Shown here: one piece after another, positions 43,920 to 52,825 of the stretch
Numbering within the stretch: position 1 is the stretch's first letter
Layout: every line of letters begins with the position of its first letter
NCBI RefSeq assembly: GCF_022654015.1
Contig: NZ_CP073063.1
Span: 2,687,501-2,751,500 of the forward strand
From: Brevundimonas diminuta
GTDB lineage: Bacteria > Pseudomonadota > Alphaproteobacteria > Caulobacterales > Caulobacteraceae
DNA length: 64,000 nt
Direction of reading: 5' to 3'
Notes under the pieces: generated by a model
The model's input: the letters and a program-made list of their open reading frames with translations, nothing else
What the model was told of the DNA's origin: nothing
The model's database searches: none
Translations under genes and position numbers: made by a program

Positions 43920-45812
43920 TTAGAACTCGTTCCAGTCGTCATCGGTCGCGTCGCTTGACAGGGCGAGCGCACCGACCGTGCGGATGACTTTGGGCGCCGA
44001 CCTGGGTGCGGACGCGGTGTCCCGACGAGGCGCCGGCGCGGCAGAGGTCGTCGTATTCAGCCGGAACCTGGACACCAGTGTCGCCAGCTCGTCGGCTTCG
44101 GTCGCCAGGATGCGCGCAGCCGCCGTCGCCTCTTCCGCCATGGCGGCATTCTGCTGCGTCATGCGGTCCATGCTGCCGACGGCGCTGTTGACCTGCTTCA
44201 GGTTCTCGGACTGGACCTGCGCCCCTTGCGCGATGTCCACGATCAGGGTGTTGGCGTCGCCGATCTTGGACACGACGCGCGCCAGCATCTCGCTGGTTTC
44301 GCCCACGCGATCGACGCCCAGCCGCACCTCGTCCGACGACTTGCTGATCAGCTGCTTGATATCCTTGGCGGCGTCGACGGTGCGCTTGGCCAGTTCGCGC
44401 ACCTCGCCGGCGACCACGGCGAAACCGCGTCCGGCATCGCCCGCTCGCGCGGCCTCGACGCCGGCGTTCAAGGCCAGAAGATTGGTCTGCAAGGCGATGG
44501 CGTCGATCATGTTGATGATCTCGCCGATCTCCTGCGATCCGGCCTTGATGGCGTCCATCGCGACGATCGCTTCTTCAACGATCACGCGACCGTCCGCGGC
44601 GTCGCCATTAGCCAGCGTGATAGCGTTGCGGGCGTTGGCCGCGCTGCGCGCAGTGTCGCCGACCATGTCGGTGACGTGGTTGGTCGCGGTGGTGGTTTGC
44701 TGCAGGCTGGACGCCTGCTGTTCGGTTCTCAGCGACAGGGTTTCGGACGCCGAGCAGATCTGCGTGGCGCCCAGCCGCACGCTCTGGGCCGACCCGGCCA
44801 CGCTGGCCAGGCTCTCTTCTAGGCCCTGCACCGCCACGTTGAAGGCTGTGCGCAGGCGCTCATATTCCGGGGCGAACGGCGTGCGAATGGTGTGGGTAAG
44901 ATCGCCGGCGGCCAGGGCTTCCAAAGCCGTGTCAAGCGCCTCGACGACGTGACGTTGCGCGGCGTCGGCGACGATCTTCTCGCGCTCGGCGGCGTCCTTG
45001 GCCAGATCGGCGGCCGCCTTAGCCCGTTCGGCCTCGGCCTTGGCCAGCGCCGTGTCGCGGAACACCAGAACCGCGCGCGCCATGTCGCCCAGTTCATCGG
45101 CATGGCTGGCGTCGACGACGATGTCGTTGTCGCCCTTGGCCAGCTGCCCCATGGCTTCGGTCAAGACCGTGATCGGGCGCGCAATCATGCGGGTGAGCAT
45201 GGCCGACAGAACCATGGCGATCGTGATCAGGGCGATGCCGCCGACGATCAGGGCGATGATCGCGGTGACGATCGCAGCCTGCTGACGTTCCAGATTTTTC
45301 TCGGTGACGGCGGCTTCCGCCTCACGCAGGTCTCGCAGAGGCAGGACGGCGTCGCTGACCAGAACCTTCTTGCCGGCGTCGCGCACCTCTTGCTGGGCCT
45401 GCTCACGCTTGCCGGCGCGAACCTCGGCGATCATGCGATCGCCCCAATCGGCTCTCCAGGCCAGGGTGGCCAAGCGCGATTTTTCCAGCAGGGCCTGCTT
45501 TTCGGCGTCGCCCAGATGTCCCTTCAGTTCAACGACGACCTTGTCGAACTCGTCGCGCCCTTCGTAGTAGGATTTCAGATAGGTCTCGTCGCCGGTGACC
45601 AGAAAGCCCCGAAACTGGCTGTTCTGACGCAGGATCGCGGTTTCCAGCGACATCGCCTGCGCTTCGATCGTGCGGCTGAGATTGTTGCTCTCAATGGACG
45701 CGCGGATCATCATGATCGTGGCGAAGAACACCGCCATCATGACCGCCGCCGAGACGCAGATCAGGGTGAAGGAAAGCCGCAGCTTCTTCGGAATTCGCAT
45801 CTTGGACATCAT
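43920..45812 (-). CDS. Methyl-accepting chemotaxis protein with CHASE3-like sensor
   Basis: The 630-residue membrane receptor has an N-terminal helix (about 12-36) and a helical periplasmic domain of CHASE3 type (about 40-190, with QNSQFRGFLVTGDETYLKSYYEG). A second helix (about 182-208), HAMP and the MCP signalling domain with the tip [26 protein letters not shown] follow. It ends in DDDWNEF, a WxxF-type tail for CheR/CheB binding like that of the globin-coupled receptor. The ATG at 45812 has a GGCGAG site; the GTG at 45833 is less likely. Confidence 0.93.
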   Translation of the reverse strand: MMSKMRIPKKLRLSFTLICVSAAVMMAVFFATIMMIRASIESNNLSRTIEAQAMSLETAILRQNSQFRGFLVTGDETYLKSYYEGRDEFDKVVVELKGHLGDAEKQALLEKSRLATLAWRADWGDRMIAEVRAGKREQAQQEVRDAGKKVLVSDAVLPLRDLREAEAAVTEKNLERQQAAIVTAIIALIVGGIALITIAMVLSAMLTRMIARPITVLTEAMGQLAKGDNDIVVDASHADELGDMARAVLVFRDTALAKAEAERAKAAADLAKDAAEREKIVADAAQRHVVEALDTALEALAAGDLTHTIRTPFAPEYERLRTAFNVAVQGLEESLASVAGSAQSVRLGATQICSASETLSLRTEQQASSLQQTTTATNHVTDMVGDTARSAANARNAITLANGDAADGRVIVEEAIVAMDAIKAGSQEIGEIINMIDAIALQTNLLALNAGVEAARAGDAGRGFAVVAGEVRELAKRTVDAAKDIKQLISKSSDEVRLGVDRVGETSEMLARVVSKIGDANTLIVDIAQGAQVQSENLKQVNSAVGSMDRMTQQNAAMAEEATAAARILATEADELATLVSRFRLNTTTSAAPAPRRDTASAPRSAPKVIRTVGALALSSDATDDDWNEF

Positions 45813-46154
45813 GAGCTCGCCCCCGTTACGCACTTATACTTACCTAGAGGCAGCTAATTACTCAGCTGACGCCAATGCGCGCAGCCCGACCCTTGTTCGA
45901 GCCACGCAAAACACCCTGTTTTTCAGGTGACTATCCATCCCTATGACGAAACGACTAAAAAGATAGTTAAGCTGGCGACGCCCGGCCGCTTACATCGACC
46001 GGACCTGAATTTTGCGAGATTCACGCGCTGTTAAGCGAGGTGATCATAGGTAAGTCACCCCTCCCGTCGCCGCTTCAAGCAACGCCGGGCCGCAACTTCC
46101 GGGCGAATACTTCTTGAGGCCGGGACAGATAAGTAACAGTTCGTTTTATTCGGA
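45813..46154. other. 342-bp divergent intergenic region
   Basis: This gap holds the promoters of the chemoreceptor (minus) and the DUF2332 gene (plus). It is AT-richer than its surroundings. Short repeats are present (ACTATC 45930-45935 with GATAGT 45962-45967; GGTGA 46039-46043 with TCACC 46055-46059). I see no RNA gene, no small coding frame and no recognisable promoter consensus. Confidence 0.5.
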
Positions 46155-47246
46155 ATGCGCGACGATGCCATTGGTGACTGGATGACCTGCCCCGTCGCCG
46201 ATCGGTTCACCCAGGAACTTGCGGCCCAGGCCGACCGCTGCCGCGCCATGGGGTCACCCTTCGTCGCCGGCGTTCTCGAGGCCGCGAGCCGGCAACTTTC
46301 GCACGCGCCGCTCACCGCCGCACGGCTGTATGATTGGCAGGGGGATCAGACCGCAGCCGCCCTGGCCCTCCGTTTGAACGGCGCCCTGCACGCCCTGGCG
46401 CGGGCGGGCCGGTCCTACGCCCTGACCAGCCTCTATCGTCGCGAACACACCGACTTCGACGCGGCCGTCGCCGACGCCCTGGCCCGGAACGATCGATACA
46501 TCGCCGACTGGATCCTCCATCCGCCGCAAACGAACGAGGTGGCGCGCGCCGCCGCGCTGATGAGCGCGCTGATGGCCGCCCCTCTGGATCGCACCATGCC
46601 CTTCGAGCTGCTCGAGCTCGGGTCCAGTTGCGGCCTGAACCTGAATCTGGATCGCTACGCCTATGCCCTTGGGTCGGCGTCAGCCGGCGACCCCTTCTCG
46701 GACGTGCAGATCGAGCCCCTGTGGCAAGGCGCGTCGCCGAAGGTCGGCCCGGTCTCGATCGTGGCGGCGCGCGGGGTCGATCTAAACCCGCTGAACGCCG
46801 CAGACCCGGCGCATCGCGAACGTCTGCTGGCCTTCGCTTGGGCCGACCAGCCGGCGCGCACCCAACGCCTCGAGAACGCCCTGTGCATCGCCGCCGATCA
46901 TCCGCCGCGTATCGATCAAGGCGACGCCGTGACCTGGTTGGCTGACCGGCTGGCCGAGCCGCAGGCGGTTGGGCGCTGCCGCGTCGTCATGCACACCATG
47001 GTGCTGCAATATCTCAGCGACGACGACCGGCGTCAGATCACGGCGCTCCTTTCGACCGCCGGCCGCCGCGCCGACGCCGACCACCCGCTGCTCTGGATCA
47101 GCTTCGAATGGACCCGCGACCGCAGCCGCGTCGAGTTGCGGCTGACAGCCTGGCCCACCGGTGAAACCCGCGTCCTGGCCCACTGCCATCCCTACGGCGA
47201 TGAACTGGAATGGCTGGCGCCATCTGCGTCGGTCTTGGCGGCCTAG
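46155..47246 (+). CDS. DUF2332 family protein
   Basis: The 363-residue cytoplasmic protein matches DUF2332, an uncharacterised family. Its features are the [33 protein letters not shown] motif with its Gly/Ser/Asn-rich loop, the [31 protein letters not shown] segment and a [18 protein letters not shown] region. The glycine-rich loop resembles a Rossmann-like methyltransferase core, but this is not proven. No operon partner is seen. Confidence 0.83.
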   Translation: MRDDAIGDWMTCPVADRFTQELAAQADRCRAMGSPFVAGVLEAASRQLSHAPLTAARLYDWQGDQTAAALALRLNGALHALARAGRSYALTSLYRREHTDFDAAVADALARNDRYIADWILHPPQTNEVARAAALMSALMAAPLDRTMPFELLELGSSCGLNLNLDRYAYALGSASAGDPFSDVQIEPLWQGASPKVGPVSIVAARGVDLNPLNAADPAHRERLLAFAWADQPARTQRLENALCIAADHPPRIDQGDAVTWLADRLAEPQAVGRCRVVMHTMVLQYLSDDDRRQITALLSTAGRRADADHPLLWISFEWTRDRSRVELRLTAWPTGETRVLAHCHPYGDELEWLAPSASVLAA

Positions 47247-47315
47247 CCAACCTTCTTTGGCCGGTAGCCATGGATTTTGGGCGTCTGCGACCCCACCTCG
47301 CGATCTGGGGGCCGA

Positions 47316-48203
47316 CTATGCGTGTGCGGAGGCTGAAACAGTCATGTGAAGCGTCAACTTTTCGCCGGGCTGCAGTGCGATCAGGCCATTGGCGCTGTTT
47401 CCCCAAGATGAGGGCCCGTTGAAAGCGTCGGGACAGTGAGTGACGGGTTCGACGCAGAAGAAGTCGGCGCCCTTTGGGGCATAGACCTGGGTCCAGCGGG
47501 CCGGGGCGTCGGCGGTCATGATGATGCGCTGGCCGCCGCCGTCCATGACCGCTTCGCCCGTCCAGCCGACGTAGGCGTGATCGACGAATGGCGCGTCAGC
47601 GAGGGTCAGGCTGTTCGACCAGTCCGCGATCTCGGTGGGCGGCGCCAAGCGTTCGGGAATCTCTCGTACATCGGTGATCCAGACACCCTCAGCTGACAAG
47701 GTCAGGCGGCTGTCTGCATGGCGATGGAAATAGGGATGCAGGCCGAGGCCGGCGGGCATAACCGCATCGCCGAAGTTGGTCACGGACAAGGTGATCGTCA
47801 GGCCCTGGTCGCTTAACTCGACAGTCTGGCTAGCGCGCCACGGCCAGGGCCAACCCTGTGCATCAGCGTCGGCCTTGGGGAACCATTCCAGCGTCATCTC
47901 GACCCGGTTGGTCGTCTGGCTTTCGACGGTCCAGGGCAAGAGCCAGCCGTCGCCGTGCAGGGCGTGGGGGGCGAACCGTTCCAGTGTCTGCAAGCGGACC
48001 TCACGCCCCTCGAAAACGAATCGCCCGTCGGCGATCCGGTTGGCGTAGGGGACCAGAGGGAAACAGGCTGTCTCCAGAATATCGGTCGCGCCTTCGGGCG
48101 TGGAGCGAAACACCGGCCGGCCGCGCCAGTCCAGGCTCAGCACCGCCCCGCCCTGCTCCGGGGCCAAGGTCGCGCGCCAGTCGCCGGCCGTCAGGGCGAT
48201 CAT
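47316..48203 (-). CDS. Aldose 1-epimerase (mutarotase)
   Basis: The 295-residue beta-sandwich protein has the mutarotase histidines (PHALHGDGWLLPW and GLGLHPYFHR) and a C-terminal conserved THCPDAFNG. It interconverts the alpha and beta anomers of sugars such as xylose, so supplying the anomer needed by the xylose dehydrogenase upstream. The ATG at 48203 overlaps the lactonase stop by 4 bp. It is the last gene of the xylose operon. Confidence 0.9.
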   Translation of the reverse strand: MIALTAGDWRATLAPEQGGAVLSLDWRGRPVFRSTPEGATDILETACFPLVPYANRIADGRFVFEGREVRLQTLERFAPHALHGDGWLLPWTVESQTTNRVEMTLEWFPKADADAQGWPWPWRASQTVELSDQGLTITLSVTNFGDAVMPAGLGLHPYFHRHADSRLTLSAEGVWITDVREIPERLAPPTEIADWSNSLTLADAPFVDHAYVGWTGEAVMDGGGQRIIMTADAPARWTQVYAPKGADFFCVEPVTHCPDAFNGPSSWGNSANGLIALQPGEKLTLHMTVSASAHA

Positions 48204-49054
48204 AGGCGGATCCGGTTCTGCGGCAGGCCCGGCGTCTCGACGCGGACGCGATAGAGGCCGCCCAGGGTCGGCTGCTCCGCGCGCTTGTCGGCGTTCCCCA
48301 ACCAAGCCGTGGTCATATAGAAATCGCGCAGGTCGGGGCCGCCGAACGCCGCCTTGGTCACGGTCTGGACCGGCATGTCGATCTTGCCGATCCGCGTCCC
48401 GTCAGGCGCGAAGCGGGCGACGCCCCAGCCGTTGAACAGGCCGACGTGCAGCACGCCAGCCGCATCCATGCTGGGACCGTCGGCATAGCCGTCCTCGGTC
48501 ACGGCGAAGACGCGCCGGTTCGAGATCACGCCGTCCGCATGGTCGAAAGCCAAGATCGTCTTCTTCAACGTGTCGTGGTGATAGAGGGTGCGGCCGTCGG
48601 GGCTGAGGCACGGGCCGTTGGTGACGCCGTAACCGTCGTCGTGCCGCGTCAGCTCGCCCCGGAACCAGCGGTAGAGAGCGCCGGTCTCGACCTGTTCGCG
48701 GTCGTCCATCGAACCGAACCAAAGCGAGCCGTCCGGCGCGACGAAGCCGTCGTTCAGCCTGTTCTGGGGTCGGTCCTCCTCGACCGGCTGGAAGCGGGAG
48801 AAGTCGCCCTCCTCCGGGTCGAAACGATAAAGACCGCCCCTCACGCCGCAGACCAGCGAACCGTCCTCGGCGGGCAAGGCGAAGCCGGTCTGATCGGGCG
48901 TGTCCCACGAGCGCTTATCGCCGGTCGCGGGGGTGTAGCGATTCAGCTTTCGCCCCTTGATGTCGACAAACCACAGCGCAGCGCGCGCCGCGTCCCAGAC
49001 GGGGCCTTCACCCAGCTCCGCCTGGACGTCCCAGATCAGTTCCGGCTCGCTCAT
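48200..49054 (-). CDS. xylC: SMP-30/gluconolactonase family lactonase, probable xylonolactonase
   Basis: The 284-residue beta-propeller protein belongs to the SMP-30/regucalcin lactonase family (AELGEGPVWDAARAALWFVDI near the start; NDGFVAPDGSLWFGSMD and YADGPSMDAAGVLHVGLFNG with acidic metal ligands). In Caulobacter the xylose operon encodes such a lactonase (XylC) hydrolysing D-xylono-lactone to D-xylonate. Its place four bases from the aldehyde dehydrogenase and in the xylose operon gives the assignment. Confidence 0.82.
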   Translation of the reverse strand: MSEPELIWDVQAELGEGPVWDAARAALWFVDIKGRKLNRYTPATGDKRSWDTPDQTGFALPAEDGSLVCGVRGGLYRFDPEEGDFSRFQPVEEDRPQNRLNDGFVAPDGSLWFGSMDDREQVETGALYRWFRGELTRHDDGYGVTNGPCLSPDGRTLYHHDTLKKTILAFDHADGVISNRRVFAVTEDGYADGPSMDAAGVLHVGLFNGWGVARFAPDGTRIGKIDMPVQTVTKAAFGGPDLRDFYMTTAWLGNADKRAEQPTLGGLYRVRVETPGLPQNRIRL

Positions 49055-49057
49055 CGA

Positions 49058-50500
49058 TCAGCCCGCCGAGTATGAGGTCTTGATCTGGGTGTAGAACTCC
49101 ACCGCCGCAAAGCCCTGCTCGCGCGAGCCGTAGGAGGACTTTTTGGAGCCGCCGAACGGGACGTGATAGTCGACGCCGGCGGTGGCCAGATTGACCATGG
49201 TCATGCCGGCCCTGGCGTTCTTCTGGAAGTCGCGGGCGTGTTTCAGCGACTGGGTGACGATGCCCGCCGACAGGCCGAACTCGACGCCGTTGGCGACGGC
49301 CAGCGCCTCCTCGTAGCTGGCGACGCGGATGGTCGAGGCGACGGGGCCGAAGACCTCTTCGTTGTTGATGCGGGCGTCGGCGGCGGTGTCGGCGATCAGG
49401 GTCGGCTGGACGTACCAGCCGGGCGCGTCGAGGTTCAGACGCTCGCCGCCGGTGACGATGCGGCCGCCGTCCTCGCGGGCGATGTCGATATATTTGTAGG
49501 AGACCTCGCGCTGGGCCTCGGTCACGGCCGGACCCATCTGGGTGTTGGAATCAAGGGCGTTGCCGACGCGCAGGGCCGCGACCTTCTCGGCCAGGGCGGC
49601 GACGAAACGGTCGTGGATGCCGTCCTGAACGATCAGGCGGCTGGAGGCGGTGCAGCGCTGGCCGGTGGCGAAGAAGCTGCCGTCCAGGGCGATGTTGACG
49701 GCCCGGTCCAGATCGGCGTCGTCCAGAACGATAAGCGGGTTCTTGCCGCCCATCTCCAGCTGGACCCGCGCCTGGCGCTTGACCGCGCCCTCGGCCACGC
49801 CCGCGCCGACGGCCTGCGAGCCGGTGAAGGAGATGCCGTCGATGCCGGGGTGGGCGACGATGGCGCGGCCGACGTCGCCGTCGCCGATGACCATATTGAC
49901 CACGCCCTTGGGCAGTCCCGCCTCGTGCAGGACGGCGATCAGGGCCTCGGCCGTCGCCGGGGTCGGGCCGGCGGGCTTGATGACGACCGTGTTGCCGAAG
50001 GCGATGGCCGGGGCGATCTTCCAGGCCGGAATGGCGATGGGGAAATTCCACGGCGTGATCAGGCCGAACACACCGACCGCCTGGCGATAGGTCTGGATCT
50101 CGACGCCCGGACGGGTCGAGGCCAGGTTCTGGCCGTGGACGCGCAGGGCCTCGCCGGCGAAATATTTCAGGATGCGGGCGGCGCGCATGGTCTCGCCGAT
50201 GCCCTCGGGCAGGGTCTTGCCCTCTTCGCGGGCCAGCAGGCGACCGATCACGGCGGCCCGTTCCATGATCAGCGAACCGGCCTTGTCCAGCACGTCGAAG
50301 CGGACCTCGGGCGAGGCGTCGGACCAGCCGGGGAAGGCGGCGCGGGCGGCGGCGACGGCCTGATCCACCTCGGCGGCACCGCCCTTGGGCGTGCGGGCCA
50401 CGACGTCGCGGGTATCCGACGGGTTCAGGCTCTCGCCCGCAAACGCGCCCGCGACCTTCTCGCCGCCGATCCAGTGCGAAAGTTCAAGCGTGTCGGTCAT
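49058..50500 (-). CDS. xylA: Alpha-ketoglutarate semialdehyde dehydrogenase
   Basis: The 480-residue ALDH superfamily enzyme has the catalytic Cys (GQRCTASSRLIVQDG) and the Glu motif LEMGGKNPLIV, with the NAD-binding region ITPWNFPIAIPAWKIAPA. The GQRCTASSR motif is typical of alpha-ketoglutaric semialdehyde dehydrogenases. In the Weimberg pathway this step gives 2-oxoglutarate; the Caulobacter gene is called xylA (not xylose isomerase). It lies between the sugar porter and the lactonase. Confidence 0.87.
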   Translation of the reverse strand: MTDTLELSHWIGGEKVAGAFAGESLNPSDTRDVVARTPKGGAAEVDQAVAAARAAFPGWSDASPEVRFDVLDKAGSLIMERAAVIGRLLAREEGKTLPEGIGETMRAARILKYFAGEALRVHGQNLASTRPGVEIQTYRQAVGVFGLITPWNFPIAIPAWKIAPAIAFGNTVVIKPAGPTPATAEALIAVLHEAGLPKGVVNMVIGDGDVGRAIVAHPGIDGISFTGSQAVGAGVAEGAVKRQARVQLEMGGKNPLIVLDDADLDRAVNIALDGSFFATGQRCTASSRLIVQDGIHDRFVAALAEKVAALRVGNALDSNTQMGPAVTEAQREVSYKYIDIAREDGGRIVTGGERLNLDAPGWYVQPTLIADTAADARINNEEVFGPVASTIRVASYEEALAVANGVEFGLSAGIVTQSLKHARDFQKNARAGMTMVNLATAGVDYHVPFGGSKKSSYGSREQGFAAVEFYTQIKTSYSAG

Positions 50501-50579
50501 GGGACGTCCTTTTCATAAGGCTGACGGGCGGCGGGGGAGCGCCGCCCGTTTCGGGGAGATGGCTATGGGAGGGCGAAAA

Positions 50580-52013
50580 TCAGCCCGTCATGTCTTCCAG
50601 TTCGCGACCGCGCGTTTCCTTCACCCAGGCCTGGACCAGGAAGAACGAGATCAGGGCGCTGACCGCATAGAAGCCGTAGGTGACGACCAGGCCGAGCGTC
50701 GCGGCCATCCACGGGAAGCTGACCGAGATGCCGAAGTTGGCGATCCACTGGGCGAAGCCGGCGACGGCCAGGGCCGAACCGCGCATCTGGTTGGGGAACA
50801 TCTCGCCCAGCATGACCCACATGACCGGGCCCCAGCTGAAGTTGAAGAAAACCACATAGGCGTTGGCCGCGATCAGGGCGATCAGGCCGGTCTGGTCGTC
50901 CAGGTGTAGCGATCCGTCGATCAGGGCGGCCTTGGAGAAGCACCAGGCGACGACAGCCAGGGTCACAAACATGCCGGCCGAACCGATCAGCAGCAGAGGC
51001 TTTCTGCCGATCTTGTCGATGACGGCGATGGCGGCCAGGCAGGCGGCGATCGACAGGACGCCGGACAGGATGTTGATCTGCAGCGCGTCGTTCTCGGAGA
51101 AGCCGACCGACTGCCACAGCACCGCGCCGTAGTAGAAGACGATGTTGATGCCGACCAGCTGCTGGAACACGGCTAGAATCAGCCCGGCCCAGACGATGGG
51201 GCGCACCTTCTTCGTCGCCGGGTCCAGCAGATCGGCGAACTTGGGCTTGTGGTCGGCCGCCAGCGAGGCGCGAATTTCCTGAACCTTGCGCGCACCGGCG
51301 CCCGCACCGAACAGTTTGGACAGCACGGCCTCGGCCTGGGCGTCCTTCTTCTTGACGACCAGAAAGCGCGGGCTTTCCGGGATGACCAGAAGGGCGATCA
51401 GATAGACAGCGGCGGGGATGACCTGCAGCCAGAACATCCAGCGCCAGGCGGGGAAGCCCAGCCAGAACTCCGCCGTCGATCCGCCGGCGGTCTTGGCCAG
51501 GGCGTAGTTGGCCACGAAGGCGCCGGTCAGGCCGGTGATGATCATGATCTGCTGCACCGACGACAGTCGGCCGCGGATCGAGGCCGGCGTCACTTCGGAG
51601 ATATAGGCCGGCGACAGGACCGAGGCCGCGCCGACGCCCAGGCCGCCGATGAAGCGGGCGATGATGAAGTGGGCCGAACTGTCGGCCGCGCCGGCCCAGA
51701 AGGCTGAAATGATGAACAGGACGGCGGCGATCTGCATCACCGTGCGACGGCCGATTGCGTCGGCCAGGCGTCCCGCGATGAAGGCGCCGACGGCGCAGCC
51801 CAGCAGGATCGCGCCGACGTTGAAGCCGGTGCCCAGAGCCGACAGGTTGAAGGCCGCCTCCAGGCCGTCCTGGGTGCCGTTGATCACGCCGGAATCATAG
51901 CCGAACATGAAGCCGCCGATGGTGGCGACCGCCACGATCAGGGCGATGAAGGCCATGTTGACGCGGTCATCGCCCACAATGTCGGGGTCTGAGCCCCCCG
52001 TCGGTCCTGCCAT
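50580..52013 (-). CDS. MFS sugar porter (XylE-like)
   Basis: The 477-residue 12-helix transporter of the sugar porter subfamily has GGFMFGYDSGVINGT in helix 1, RFIGGLGVGAASVLSPAYISE, PESPRFLV after helix 6, and QQLVGINIVFYYGAVL in helix 7. It probably imports D-xylose by proton symport and is the uptake step of the xylose operon. The ATG at 52013 has a GGAGGG site 7 bp upstream. The longer frame to 52226 overlaps the SDR gene and is rejected. Confidence 0.91.
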   Translation of the reverse strand: MAGPTGGSDPDIVGDDRVNMAFIALIVAVATIGGFMFGYDSGVINGTQDGLEAAFNLSALGTGFNVGAILLGCAVGAFIAGRLADAIGRRTVMQIAAVLFIISAFWAGAADSSAHFIIARFIGGLGVGAASVLSPAYISEVTPASIRGRLSSVQQIMIITGLTGAFVANYALAKTAGGSTAEFWLGFPAWRWMFWLQVIPAAVYLIALLVIPESPRFLVVKKKDAQAEAVLSKLFGAGAGARKVQEIRASLAADHKPKFADLLDPATKKVRPIVWAGLILAVFQQLVGINIVFYYGAVLWQSVGFSENDALQINILSGVLSIAACLAAIAVIDKIGRKPLLLIGSAGMFVTLAVVAWCFSKAALIDGSLHLDDQTGLIALIAANAYVVFFNFSWGPVMWVMLGEMFPNQMRGSALAVAGFAQWIANFGISVSFPWMAATLGLVVTYGFYAVSALISFFLVQAWVKETRGRELEDMTG

Positions 52014-52066
52014 ATCGATATTCCCTCCGAAAGCCCGTCTGACGCGGGCGTGAAACTCAGAAAACC

Positions 52067-52825
52067 CTATCGCCAGCCAGCGTCCACGAAATATTCGTGG
52101 CCCGTGATCAGACGCGCATCGTCGGACGCCAGGAAAAGGCCGAGCGCCGCGACATCGTTGGGCTGGAGACGACCGGGCAGGCATTGCGCCGCCACGATCT
52201 CGGCCTCGCCTTCCGGCGTGTACCATTTCATCTGACGCGGGGTCTGGACGTTGCCCGGCACGATGCAGACGACGCGTACGCCGTCGCCGCCCAGCTCGCG
52301 CGCCAGGGCGCGGGTCATGCCCTCAATGCCCGCCTTGGCGGTTTCGTAAAGCGACAGATCCGGCAGCCCCAGGTGCCAGCTGATCGAGCCGAGGTTGATG
52401 ATGACGCCCCTGCCCTTCTCGCGCATTCCGGCGGCGACCGACTGGGCCGCGAAATAGAGGTGACGCAGGTTCACGTTGATCCGATTGTCCCAGTAATCGG
52501 GCGTCACCTCCGCCAGCGTATGACGGTCGTCGTTGGCGGCGTTGTTGATCAGGACATCGATGGGACCCTGTTCGGCGATGATCTCGGCCAGGCAGGCCTG
52601 CAAGGCGGACACGTCCATGAGGTCGCACTGATGGAATGTCGGAGCTGGCGACAGTTCGGCCAGCGAGGCCTCCAACGCCTTGGATTCCGCCTCGGCGATG
52701 TCAAAGAAGATGACGCGAGCGCCTTGGCGCGCGAAAGCCTCGGTAAAGCCTGCGCCGATGCCCGAACCGCCGCCGGTGACGACGACCAGACGGCCCTTTA
52801 GCGACGGATAGATGGCGCCGCTCAT
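52067..52825 (-). CDS. xylB: D-xylose 1-dehydrogenase (SDR)
   Basis: The 252-residue classical SDR matches Caulobacter XylB closely in length and wording. It has TGGGSGIGAGF, INNAANDDRHTLAEVT, a catalytic Ser in GSISWHLGL, and YETAK. Also matching are KWYTPEGEAEIVAAQCLPGR and the GHEYFVDAGWR end. It oxidises D-xylose to xylonolactone with NAD+. It overlaps the upstream xylX stop by 4 bp (ATGA). An L-arabinose or galactose dehydrogenase is less likely given this level of agreement. Confidence 0.91.
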   Translation of the reverse strand: MSGAIYPSLKGRLVVVTGGGSGIGAGFTEAFARQGARVIFFDIAEAESKALEASLAELSPAPTFHQCDLMDVSALQACLAEIIAEQGPIDVLINNAANDDRHTLAEVTPDYWDNRINVNLRHLYFAAQSVAAGMREKGRGVIINLGSISWHLGLPDLSLYETAKAGIEGMTRALARELGGDGVRVVCIVPGNVQTPRQMKWYTPEGEAEIVAAQCLPGRLQPNDVAALGLFLASDDARLITGHEYFVDAGWR

